A stretch of 32,781 nucleotides of DNA from Marinibacterium sp. Lineage in GTDB: Bacteria > Pseudomonadota > Alphaproteobacteria > Rhodobacterales > Rhodobacteraceae. Under the pieces are notes generated by a model, which saw only the letters and a list, made by a program, of their open reading frames with translations, did not search any database and was not told where the DNA came from. Location of the stretch: contig JAEPNQ010000044.1 in the NCBI GenBank assembly GCA_017643305.1, forward strand, positions 1 to 32,781, written 5' to 3'. Below, in pieces: positions 1 through 7,075 of the stretch (positions are counted from its first letter, which is position 1; the number at the start of each line of letters is the position of its first letter). The position numbers and the translations under genes are program-made.

Positions 1-1
1 A

Positions 2-106
2 CCGAACTGGGAAAGCTGGAACCGCGGCTGGGATTTCCCCATGGGTCTAGCCCTGGGTGGGACGCTGGCGATCTACCTGATCATGGGCGGCCGCTATGGA
101 ATGTGA
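2..106 (+). CDS. C-terminal fragment of an unidentified membrane protein (5' end outside window)
   Basis: Frame 2 is open from the window edge and stops at TGA 104-106, giving 34 residues. The fragment is rich in Trp and Gly, followed by one hydrophobic stretch (MGLALGGTLAIYLIMGG) that would fit a C-terminal transmembrane helix, and it ends RYGM. Only the tail is visible, so the family cannot be named. It runs in the same direction as the ATPase that follows about 130 bp later. The reading frame is plausible but short, and its reality rests on composition alone. Confidence 0.4.
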   Translation, partial: PNWESWNRGWDFPMGLALGGTLAIYLIMGGRYGM

Positions 107-237
107 TCACCGGAAAACTGCGGAATTTCCACCGGTTGCCGCAATATGGCCCGGATCGCTAGCCATGGTAGGCCCCAAGCTTTAGGCAAGACTTCCACGC
201 GTGAGGTACCCGCGATGAATATGCATGAACCGATGTG

Positions 238-387
238 ATGGCCCCGCCCGCACCGCGTAGCTTGGAGGAAATGCAGCTGTCCGTTGTGATGATGCGGGAC
301 ATTCTGCTGAAAACGATGTTCCGCAAGAACGTAGACATGGTCAGCGATGTGGCAAAGGCGATTTGCCTGCCCGTCCCCGTCACGTAG
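238..387 (+). pseudogene. N-terminal segment of the AAA ATPase, cut off by an in-frame TAG
   Basis: Frame 1 opens after TGA 226-228 and has ATG at 238 (GTG at 235 is an alternative). It encodes a Pro-rich start, then a helical segment containing LEEMQLSVVMMRDILLKTMF and DVAKAICLPVPVT, and stops at TAG 385-387. The same frame then continues without a break as EIVDIAREQKLLEATG in the downstream ATPase, so the two pieces read as one protein of about 427 residues. A CAG-to-TAG change would explain the stop. From memory, relatives carry this N-terminal segment as part of the ATPase. That is family knowledge I could not verify here. No strong ribosome binding site precedes 238. Confidence 0.6.
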
Positions 388-393
388 GAGATC

Positions 394-1521
394 GTGGACA
401 TCGCCCGCGAACAGAAGTTGCTGGAAGCCACCGGCACCCTTAACGCCAACAATGGCAATGAAATGGGCTACCAGCTGACCGATGCGGGCAAGTCCCGTGC
501 GCTAGCTGCCCTATCGCAGTCGGAATATTTTGGCGCCATGCCCGTCCCGTTGGAGGTTTACCGCGAACAGGTGGAACGCCAATCCATTCGCAACATTCAG
601 GTCACCCGCGACCAGATGACCAGCGCGATGAGGCATCTCGTCCTGCCGAATGAGCTGCTAGACCAGCTCGGCCCGGCGGTCAGCGCTGGCCGGTCGATCC
701 TGATGTACGGCCCGCCCGGCAACGGGAAATCAGCCATCTCCCATGGCATTCGCGATGCTTTGGGGGACAAGGTTTATGTCCCGCTAGCCATCGAATATGC
801 CGGTCAAGTCATTACGGTCTACGACCCGGTCGTGCATAACCCGGTTGAATTGGCCCCAGATGATCCCAACCAGTTACGGAGTCCCAAACGGTTCGATAGC
901 CGGTATGTGCAATGCGAACGCCCTACCGTGGTGACGGGCGGGGAACTGTCCCTGTCCATGCTGGACTTGGTCTACAACCCCACCGCGCGTACCTATCAGG
1001 CCCCCTTGCAGCTGAAATCCACTGGCGGCATCTTCATCGTCGACGACCTTGGCCACCAAGCCGAACCACCACAGGCGCTGATCAACCGATGGATCGTTCC
1101 ACTGGAAGAATCCAATGACACACTCGGCCTGCAATCAGGTGAGAAATTCGAAGTCCCGTTCGATACGCTGGTGATCTTTTCGACCAACTTCCACCCCAAC
1201 GAAATCTTCGACCAGGCCGCCCTGCGCTGGATCTTTTTCAAAATCAAGATCGACGGCCCGAACCAGGAAAACTTCCTGAAGGTCTTTGCACTGGTGGCGC
1301 GCAAGAGGGGCATGCCACTGGACGAAGCCGCGTTGGTGCATCTGCTCAAGGTCAAATATCCGACCATTAACAATGTCTACGCCAACTACCAGCCGGTCTT
1401 CTTGATTGACCAGATGATCGCGATCTGCGAATTCGAAGGCATACCCTATCAGATGAGCCCCGAACTGATCGACCGCGCCTGTGCCAACATGTTCGTCAAG
1501 GATGAGAAGATCGTAAAATGA
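394..1521 (+). CDS. AAA-type ATPase, main body (probably truncated by upstream amber)
   Basis: This 375-residue frame starts at GTG 394. Walker A is GPPGNGKS at residues 106-113, the Walker B-like stretch is GIFIVDDLGHQ near 213-223, and a sensor-1-like segment LVIFSTNF follows. Near 1222-1230 the motif AALRW stands where I would expect paired arginines of the arginine-finger region, so one Arg may be replaced by Trp. The frame is the continuation of the segment at 238-387, separated only by TAG. The TAG lies in TAGGAG, a Shine-Dalgarno-like string 3 nt before GTG 394, so reinitiation is conceivable although the spacing is short. The stop overlaps the next gene's ATG by 4 bp (ATGA), indicating translational coupling. 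The family is an uncharacterised alphaproteobacterial AAA ATPase; its substrate is unknown. The original gene is probably 238-1521. Confidence 0.7.
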   Translation: MDIAREQKLLEATGTLNANNGNEMGYQLTDAGKSRALAALSQSEYFGAMPVPLEVYREQVERQSIRNIQVTRDQMTSAMRHLVLPNELLDQLGPAVSAGRSILMYGPPGNGKSAISHGIRDALGDKVYVPLAIEYAGQVITVYDPVVHNPVELAPDDPNQLRSPKRFDSRYVQCERPTVVTGGELSLSMLDLVYNPTARTYQAPLQLKSTGGIFIVDDLGHQAEPPQALINRWIVPLEESNDTLGLQSGEKFEVPFDTLVIFSTNFHPNEIFDQAALRWIFFKIKIDGPNQENFLKVFALVARKRGMPLDEAALVHLLKVKYPTINNVYANYQPVFLIDQMIAICEFEGIPYQMSPELIDRACANMFVKDEKIVK

Positions 1522-2318
1522 TCGGCGTTGCCGGATGTGGCCGCATGGGCCTGCCAATGCTTATGGCGCTGCGCAACGCCGGACTGGATGCGTGGGGCTT
1601 CGATACCCGTACTCAGGCTGATTTTGCGGGCGTACCAGGGGCTGTTACGGATGATGCAGCCGCGTTTTCGCAAAATCTGGAAACACTGATCTCTGTCGTA
1701 CGAGACATTCCGCAAACCGAAGAGGTTCTGTTCACCACGCAGAACTTCACCGCTGCGCCTAACCTCAGCCGGGTCATCATCAGCTCCACCCTGTCGCCCC
1801 GGTATGTGCGCGATCTGCATAGCCGGGTACCCGGCACCATTACCCTGATCGACGCGCCCATGTCCGGCGCCCAAATCGCAGCGGAGGAAGCCCGGCTGTC
1901 CTTCATGCTGGGCGGCAGTACAGAAGCGCTTGACGCGGCCCAACCGCTGTTTGACGCAATGGGCCAGCATTTCCACCGGATGGGCACTTTTGGCACAGGC
2001 ATGCAGGCCAAGGTACTGAACAACCTTCTGGCGGCCTCTAACACGGCCATGACCCGGCTTGTGCTGGATTGGGCAGACGCGGCCGGGCTCGACACCGACC
2101 GCCTGCTGGCCCTGATCGCAACCTCGTCGGGCCAGAACTGGTTTGCCTCCGGCTTTAACAAGATCGAATTTGCCCGCGACGGGCATGATCCGGAAAACAC
2201 TATCGGCATTCTGGTCAAGGACGTCGAAAGCGCGCTGGATGCCATCCCCGACACTGGCGACCCCGGTCTGCCACGCGCGGTGCAGGATGCGATCAGGGCG
2301 CTCAAGCCACGCGGCTGA
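1518..2318 (+). CDS. NAD(P)-dependent oxidoreductase, 3-hydroxyisobutyrate dehydrogenase family
   Basis: This 266-residue protein begins with a Rossmann motif, GCGRMG at residues 6-11, typical of the beta-hydroxyacid dehydrogenases (3-hydroxyisobutyrate, tartronate semialdehyde and 6-phosphogluconate type). The substrate-binding signature DAPMSGAQ follows near residue 113, and the expected catalytic lysine is in GMQAKVLNNLL at about K165. LVKDVESAL near the C-terminus is also family-typical. The length is slightly below the usual 290 or so. The start overlaps the ATPase stop by 4 bp, so the two are likely cotranscribed. The substrate cannot be assigned from sequence. It could oxidise a beta-hydroxy acid, or reduce a semialdehyde as the imine-reductase branch does. 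Confidence 0.85.
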   Translation: MIGVAGCGRMGLPMLMALRNAGLDAWGFDTRTQADFAGVPGAVTDDAAAFSQNLETLISVVRDIPQTEEVLFTTQNFTAAPNLSRVIISSTLSPRYVRDLHSRVPGTITLIDAPMSGAQIAAEEARLSFMLGGSTEALDAAQPLFDAMGQHFHRMGTFGTGMQAKVLNNLLAASNTAMTRLVLDWADAAGLDTDRLLALIATSSGQNWFASGFNKIEFARDGHDPENTIGILVKDVESALDAIPDTGDPGLPRAVQDAIRALKPRG

Positions 2319-2327
2319 GACCGGCGA

Positions 2328-2369
2328 AAAATTCTTTGAAGAATTTTGCAAAACTCTTCCAAGAGTTTT
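2328..2369. repeat. Twin AT-rich perfect palindromes in tandem
   Basis: Two perfect palindromes sit 2 bp apart just after the oxidoreductase stop. The first (2328-2347) is AAAATTCTT-TG-AAGAATTTT. The second (2350-2369) is AAAACTCTT-CC-AAGAGTTTT. Their centres are 22 bp apart, close to two helical turns, and the second is a variant of the first. Each could fold into a 9-bp stem, and the second ends in a T-run, so they could terminate transcription in either direction. As DNA they could equally be a double operator for the helicase gene that starts 21 bp later. No further copy was noticed in this window. Confidence 0.7.
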
Positions 2370-2390
2370 AGTTCGCGTTATGTTCCGTGC

Positions 2391-4808
2391 ATGTCATTTC
2401 CCCAGCCTATCACATCCTGGTTCAACGCCCGGGGGTGGTCCATTCACCCGCACCAGCAGGCCATGCTGGACCGCGCAGGAGATCCGGCAACGCTGCTGAT
2501 CGCTCCCACGGGCGGGGGCAAGACGCTGGCCGGGTTCTTGCCGTCATTGGTGGAACTCAGCGATGGCACACATACCGGACTGCACACGCTCTACGTCTCC
2601 CCGCTCAAGGCGCTGGCGGCGGATATCAAACGCAACCTGCGCGGCCCAGTCGATGAAATGGGTCTGCCCATCCGGATCGAGGACCGGACCGGCGACACGC
2701 CAGCTTCCCGTAAGAAAGCGCAGCGGGTCGACCCACCCCACATCCTGCTAACCACGCCCGAAAGCCTAGCCTTGCTGCTGTCCTACGAAGACGCGCCGCG
2801 TATGTTTGCCGGGCTGTCGCGGATTGTGGTGGATGAAATTCACGCGCTCGCCGACAGCAAACGGGGTGACCAACTGGTCCTGGCGCTCAGCCGCCTGCAA
2901 TCGATCTGCCCCAACCTGCGACGTGTGGGATTATCAGCCACGGTAGAAGATCCCGCCGCCATCGCCAGCTTACTGGCCCGGCACCCTGATCTCTGCGCGG
3001 TGCTGACCGCAGATCCCGGCCCGCCTGCCGACATCCGCATGCTGCGCACCGAAGTACCTCCACCGTGGTCTGGCGGTGGTGCGGCTTTTGCTATCCCCGC
3101 CGTGCTGGAGAAGGTCCGCCGCCATAAAACCACGCTGATCTTCCACAACACTCGCGCGCAGGCCGAGATTTTCTTTCGTAATCTGTGGCTGGCCAACACC
3201 GACAACCTCCCCATCGCCATCCACCACGGCAGTCTGGAGCGCGAACAGCGCCAAAAGGTCGAAGCTGCCATTTTGCGTGGCGAATTACGCGCCATTGTTT
3301 GCACCGGTACGCTGGATCTGGGTATCGACTGGGGCGATGTGGATCTGATCATCCAGGTTGGCGCCCCCAAGAACGTTAAACGGCTGGTGCAAAGAATCGG
3401 CCGCGCCAACCATCGCTACAATGCACCGTCCAAGGCTATTCTAGTGCCGGCCAATCGGTTCGAAGTGGTGGAATGTGTCGCCGCGCTGGAGGCAGCGCAA
3501 GTGGGTGATCTGGATGGTGACCCGCGCGGATCCGGCCCGCTGGACGTCCTTTGCCAGCATATTCTGGCCATGGCCGCCGCAGGCCCGTTCGAAGCCGATC
3601 ACCTCTACAATGAGGTTATCACAGCCGGTCCATACGCGGCCCTAACACGAGCAGATTTCGACGCCTGCCTCGATTTCTGTGCCACTGGTGGCTACGCTCT
3701 GCGGGCCTATGACCGTTGGCAACGCCTTCGCCAGCAAGCCGATGGTCGCTGGATGCTTCGAGACCCCCGTGCCGCACAAAAAATACGCATGAACATCGGT
3801 ACGATCCAAGACAGTGAACTTGTCAAAGTCCGCTATCGCCGCAACCGGGGCGGCAAGCCGTTGGGAGAGGTGGAAGAAGCCTTTGCAGCCTCGCTTTCGC
3901 CCGGTGATACGTTTCTGATTGGCGGGCAAGTCGTCCGGTATGAAGGCTTGCGGGAAATGGTGGTCGAAGTCACACCAGATGCCGCCCGCAAACCCAAGGT
4001 TGCGGTGTTTTCCGGCACCAAGTTTGCCACCTCTACTCAGCTCAGCGCGCGCATATTGGAACTGCTGCACCAACCCGCATGGCCTAAATTGCCCAGCCAC
4101 ACCGCTGAATGGCTCGCCCTGCAACGGGAGGTGTCCAAACTGCCCGAGGCCGGTCGCCTTCTAATCGAAAGCTTCCCATGGGACGGCCGACAACATACCT
4201 GCGTTTACAGCTTTGCAGGCCGGAATGCGCAGCAGACGCTGGGCTTGCTTCTGACCAAACGACTGGAGGACATGGGGCTTCACCCGCTGGGTTTCGTGGC
4301 TACCGATTATGCCACGCTGATCTGGGGGCTGGACCGGGTGATCGACCCCGCGCCGCTGTTTGACCGCCAGGCTCTGCGCGACGGGCTGGAAAACTGGCTT
4401 GCCCAGAATGCCGTGATGAAACGCACCTTTCGCGCCAGCGCCACCATCGCGGGGCTGATCGAACGCAACCTGCCCGGCGCGCGAAAATCCGGGCGGCAGG
4501 CCACGTTTTCGTCCGATATCCTCTATGACACGTTGTTGAAATACGACCCTGACCACCTGATGATGCGGATCACCCGAACCGAAGCCATGCGCGGGCTGGT
4601 GGATTTCGGCCGGATCGAAGAATTGCTGGACCGGATCGGTACCCGGATCGACCACCTGCAACTGAACCGCGTGACACCCCTGGCCGCGCCGTTGTTTCTG
4701 GAAATGGGCAAGGTGCCCGTGCAGGGAAGTGCTGAAGAAAAGCTTTTGGCTGACGAAGCGCAGGCACTTATGCGGCAGGCCGGATTACAGGACGCTGAAA
4801 CCGCTTGA
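2391..4808 (+). CDS. Ligase-associated DNA damage response DEXH-box helicase (Lhr-like)
   Basis: This is a superfamily 2 helicase of 805 residues. Walker A is APTGGGKT (38-45), motif Ia is YVSPLKALAAD, motif II is DEIH (148-151), motif III is LSATVEDP, and motifs V/VI are in GTLDLGIDWGDVDLI and QRIGRANHR. The long C-terminal part matches the Lhr winged-helix plus DEAD/H-associated layout. The family is normally encoded beside an ATP-dependent DNA ligase, an exonuclease and the PdeM phosphoesterase, and is thought to act in DNA repair. Here only PdeM follows, 31 bp downstream. I chose ATG 2391 (MSFPQPITSWF) because the longer frame from 2346 begins inside the palindromes. No good Shine-Dalgarno sequence is visible before either start. 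Confidence 0.9.
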   Translation: MSFPQPITSWFNARGWSIHPHQQAMLDRAGDPATLLIAPTGGGKTLAGFLPSLVELSDGTHTGLHTLYVSPLKALAADIKRNLRGPVDEMGLPIRIEDRTGDTPASRKKAQRVDPPHILLTTPESLALLLSYEDAPRMFAGLSRIVVDEIHALADSKRGDQLVLALSRLQSICPNLRRVGLSATVEDPAAIASLLARHPDLCAVLTADPGPPADIRMLRTEVPPPWSGGGAAFAIPAVLEKVRRHKTTLIFHNTRAQAEIFFRNLWLANTDNLPIAIHHGSLEREQRQKVEAAILRGELRAIVCTGTLDLGIDWGDVDLIIQVGAPKNVKRLVQRIGRANHRYNAPSKAILVPANRFEVVECVAALEAAQVGDLDGDPRGSGPLDVLCQHILAMAAAGPFEADHLYNEVITAGPYAALTRADFDACLDFCATGGYALRAYDRWQRLRQQADGRWMLRDPRAAQKIRMNIGTIQDSELVKVRYRRNRGGKPLGEVEEAFAASLSPGDTFLIGGQVVRYEGLREMVVEVTPDAARKPKVAVFSGTKFATSTQLSARILELLHQPAWPKLPSHTAEWLALQREVSKLPEAGRLLIESFPWDGRQHTCVYSFAGRNAQQTLGLLLTKRLEDMGLHPLGFVATDYATLIWGLDRVIDPAPLFDRQALRDGLENWLAQNAVMKRTFRASATIAGLIERNLPGARKSGRQATFSSDILYDTLLKYDPDHLMMRITRTEAMRGLVDFGRIEELLDRIGTRIDHLQLNRVTPLAAPLFLEMGKVPVQGSAEEKLLADEAQALMRQAGLQDAETA

Positions 4809-4839
4809 AACGAACGCCGATTTCAGCAACGAACGGATC

Positions 4840-5502
4840 ATGAACTCTCACGGGTTTTCCCTCGCTGGCATTACCCTTCATGCCATGGGGTCAGGCGCGC
4901 TCTGGTGGCCGGACCAGAGTTTGCTGTGCGTGTCCGACCTGCACCTAGCAAAATCCGAACGGGTCGCGCGCCGCAATGGCACAATCCTGCCCCCCTACGA
5001 CACCCGCGATACGCTGAACCGGCTGGCCGCCGATCTGACAGTGACAAATGCGCGAATGGTTGTTTGCCTAGGCGACAGTTTCGATGACACGGACGCTGCC
5101 AACAGCCTGCCGGAAGAAGAACGGCTGTGGATCACGCGGCTGCAGGCCGGACGGCGCTGGGTTTGGATTGCAGGCAACCATGACCCCGGTCCACTGGAGT
5201 TTGGTGGCACACACCTGGCCGAAATGCCCCGCCCCCCGCTGACCTTTCGCCATATCGCACGTTTAGGGGCCAGCGGAGAAATCTCTGGCCATTTTCATCC
5301 AAAGGCGCGCATTCAGACAAGGGCGCGCAGCATCACGCGGCCTGCATTTCTGGTTGATACCGATCGTGTGATCCTGCCGGCCTATGGCACCTATACCGGC
5401 GGGTTGCGCAGCAACGATGAGGCATTGGCCCGGCTCATGCGGCCTGAGGCAATTGCCATCCTGACAGGACGGTCCGTGTATGCTGTCCCCATGCCGCGCT
5501 GA
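4840..5502 (+). CDS. pdeM: Ligase-associated DNA damage response endonuclease PdeM
   Basis: This 220-residue calcineurin-like metallophosphoesterase has the metal-binding blocks in order: SDLHLAKS (D33, H35), LGDSFDD (D79), GNHDP (N113, H114) and GHFHPK (H151, H153). These form the two-metal site of the superfamily. Length and context, directly after the ligase-associated helicase, identify it as the PdeM member of that DNA-repair module. It was named after phosphodiesterase activity, and the physiological substrate is presumed to be DNA. ATG 4840 was chosen because the longer frame overlaps the helicase C-terminus. It ends 15 bp from the convergent MORN gene, with no obvious terminator between them. 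Confidence 0.88.
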   Translation: MNSHGFSLAGITLHAMGSGALWWPDQSLLCVSDLHLAKSERVARRNGTILPPYDTRDTLNRLAADLTVTNARMVVCLGDSFDDTDAANSLPEEERLWITRLQAGRRWVWIAGNHDPGPLEFGGTHLAEMPRPPLTFRHIARLGASGEISGHFHPKARIQTRARSITRPAFLVDTDRVILPAYGTYTGGLRSNDEALARLMRPEAIAILTGRSVYAVPMPR

Positions 5503-5517
5503 CACCGCCTTTGGACG

Positions 5518-6921
5518 TCAGCCACCGTCCTGCAATGTACCGTTGTCCCAGTTGCCGCTGCGTTCCTGCCCGGTGGCATAGCGCATGGTTCCTTCGCCCT
5601 GCCTTTTGCCATTGGCAAAGCTGCCTTCATAGACATCGCCATTGGCATAGGTCGCAACACCCTGGCCACTGATTTCTCCAGCTCTCCAGGCCCCGTCGTA
5701 CTGGAATCCGTCGGCCATGACGATCTTGCCCTTGCCGTCGCGCTGACCGTTCACGAATGCACCAGTATAAACCGATCCGTCGGGATAGGTGGCGGTGCCT
5801 TCACCGTGGCGCTGACCATCCAACCATTCGCCGTCATAGCGGTAACCATCCGCATAGGTCATGACGCCCCTGCCATGGTTACGGGCATTCCGGAATTCGC
5901 CTTCGTATGTGATGCCGTTGGCATAGACCGCCTTGCCGATGCCGTCGATCACACCAGCAACCCACTGGCCTTCGTAGCTGGAGCCGTCCGGATAGGTGAT
6001 GCGGCCCTGCCCATCAGCTAGGTCGGCCCGAAACTGCCCTTCATAGACAGATCCATCGGGATATGTGACCTGCCCCTGCCCTTCAATCTGCCCGGCAACC
6101 CATTCACCATTATACACGTAGCCGTCTGTGCCTGTGAAAGTGCCTGCGCCATGGCGGCGGTCATCCTGGAGCTCACCTTCGTACATATCGCCATTGGAAT
6201 AGGTGACTTTGCCCTGCCCTTCGCGCCGCCCAGCAACCAGTTGGCCCTGATAAACGTCGCCATTTGGCTGTGTCAACACACCCATGCCGTCGATCTGTCC
6301 GTCTTTCCAGGACCCGTCATAGATCAACCCGTCCGGCAGCTCCAACCGGCCCTGACCCTGCCGCTTGCCGGCAAAAACCTCGCCTTCATATGTCGCACCA
6401 TCGGGGTAGGTGATCCTGCCCTGACCCTGCTTGACGCCATCGACCCACTCCCCGTCATATTCATAGCCACCGGGGCTTTGCATGATGCCGCGTCCGTGGT
6501 GCTGTGCATTCTTGAAGTCGCCTTCATAGCGAACGCCGTTGGCATATATGGCGATACCCTGGCCGTTGATGACCCCGTCAAGCCATTCGCCTTCATAGGT
6601 GCCACCATCGGAAAACGTAATTTTGCCGAGGCCCTGGGGTTTGCCCTTGGCGAACTCACCTTCGTAGACAGAACCGTTCGGGAAGCGTGCTACGCCCTGC
6701 CCACGAATTTCACCATCGACCCAATCTCCGGTGTATTCATACCCATTGGGCAACCGGTAGGTCCCCGTGCCATGCTGGACGCCACCGCGGAAGGTGCCTT
6801 CGTACACCCCGCCATCGTCGTACTGCTTGGTCAAAACCTGATCGTCGCCAGACTGGGCTGCCGCCGAACCGGCAAGCGCCAGAGCGATGGCTGGTGCAAA
6901 TATTGTCGCGCGATTTTTCAT
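5518..6921 (-). CDS. Exported MORN-repeat protein (18 full plus one partial repeat)
   Basis: The protein has 467 residues. Residues 1-23 form a signal peptide (KNR, then a hydrophobic core, then GSAAAQ), so it is probably periplasmic or exported. From residue 37 to 450 there are 18 uninterrupted 23-residue MORN repeats of the pattern G-x-x-Y-x-G-x-W/F-x-x-G-x-x-x-G-x-G, and a partial nineteenth (451-467) ends the protein. The repeats fall into two matching blocks of nine (37-243 and 244-450). ATG 6921 is preceded by AGGAAG with 4-nt spacing, which decides the start over a much longer upstream extension. MORN repeats form beta-hairpin rods that bind lipid or protein in other systems; the role here is unknown. 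It is transcribed divergently from nadE. Confidence 0.9.
   Translation of the reverse strand: MKNRATIFAPAIALALAGSAAAQSGDDQVLTKQYDDGGVYEGTFRGGVQHGTGTYRLPNGYEYTGDWVDGEIRGQGVARFPNGSVYEGEFAKGKPQGLGKITFSDGGTYEGEWLDGVINGQGIAIYANGVRYEGDFKNAQHHGRGIMQSPGGYEYDGEWVDGVKQGQGRITYPDGATYEGEVFAGKRQGQGRLELPDGLIYDGSWKDGQIDGMGVLTQPNGDVYQGQLVAGRREGQGKVTYSNGDMYEGELQDDRRHGAGTFTGTDGYVYNGEWVAGQIEGQGQVTYPDGSVYEGQFRADLADGQGRITYPDGSSYEGQWVAGVIDGIGKAVYANGITYEGEFRNARNHGRGVMTYADGYRYDGEWLDGQRHGEGTATYPDGSVYTGAFVNGQRDGKGKIVMADGFQYDGAWRAGEISGQGVATYANGDVYEGSFANGKRQGEGTMRYATGQERSGNWDNGTLQDGG
5572..6813 (-). repeat. Tandem 69-bp coding repeats (MORN array), two nine-unit blocks
   Basis: Eighteen consecutive units of exactly 69 bp (23 codons) run with no insertion or deletion. 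Units 1-9 (6813 to 6193) match units 10-18 (6192 to 5572) one for one at the protein level. Examples are unit 5 NAQHHGRGIM with unit 14 NARNHGRGVM, and the GYxYxGxW units 2 and 6 with 11 and 15. This indicates an old duplication of a 621-bp block. The DNA of paired units has diverged clearly, so the duplication is not recent. Confidence 0.8.
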
Positions 6922-7075
6922 AGATCTTCCTGCTTGCCCCTGAGCCGCAGACCTTTCCCGTGGCGCCCCAAAACTAGGCGGTCCCGCATCGCGCCGCAAC
7001 GCCTTTTGCCGGATCGGCCTTTTCCTTGGCCTCTGATCTGCTAAATGGCGGGGATAGCAGGCACGGAATGGTGAG

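Noticed and set aside
6151-7044. 297-codon plus-strand ORF across the MORN gene
   Set aside because: It is the antisense of the 69-bp repeats. Its periodic Pro/Ala pattern merely mirrors the MORN codons, and it has no family features.
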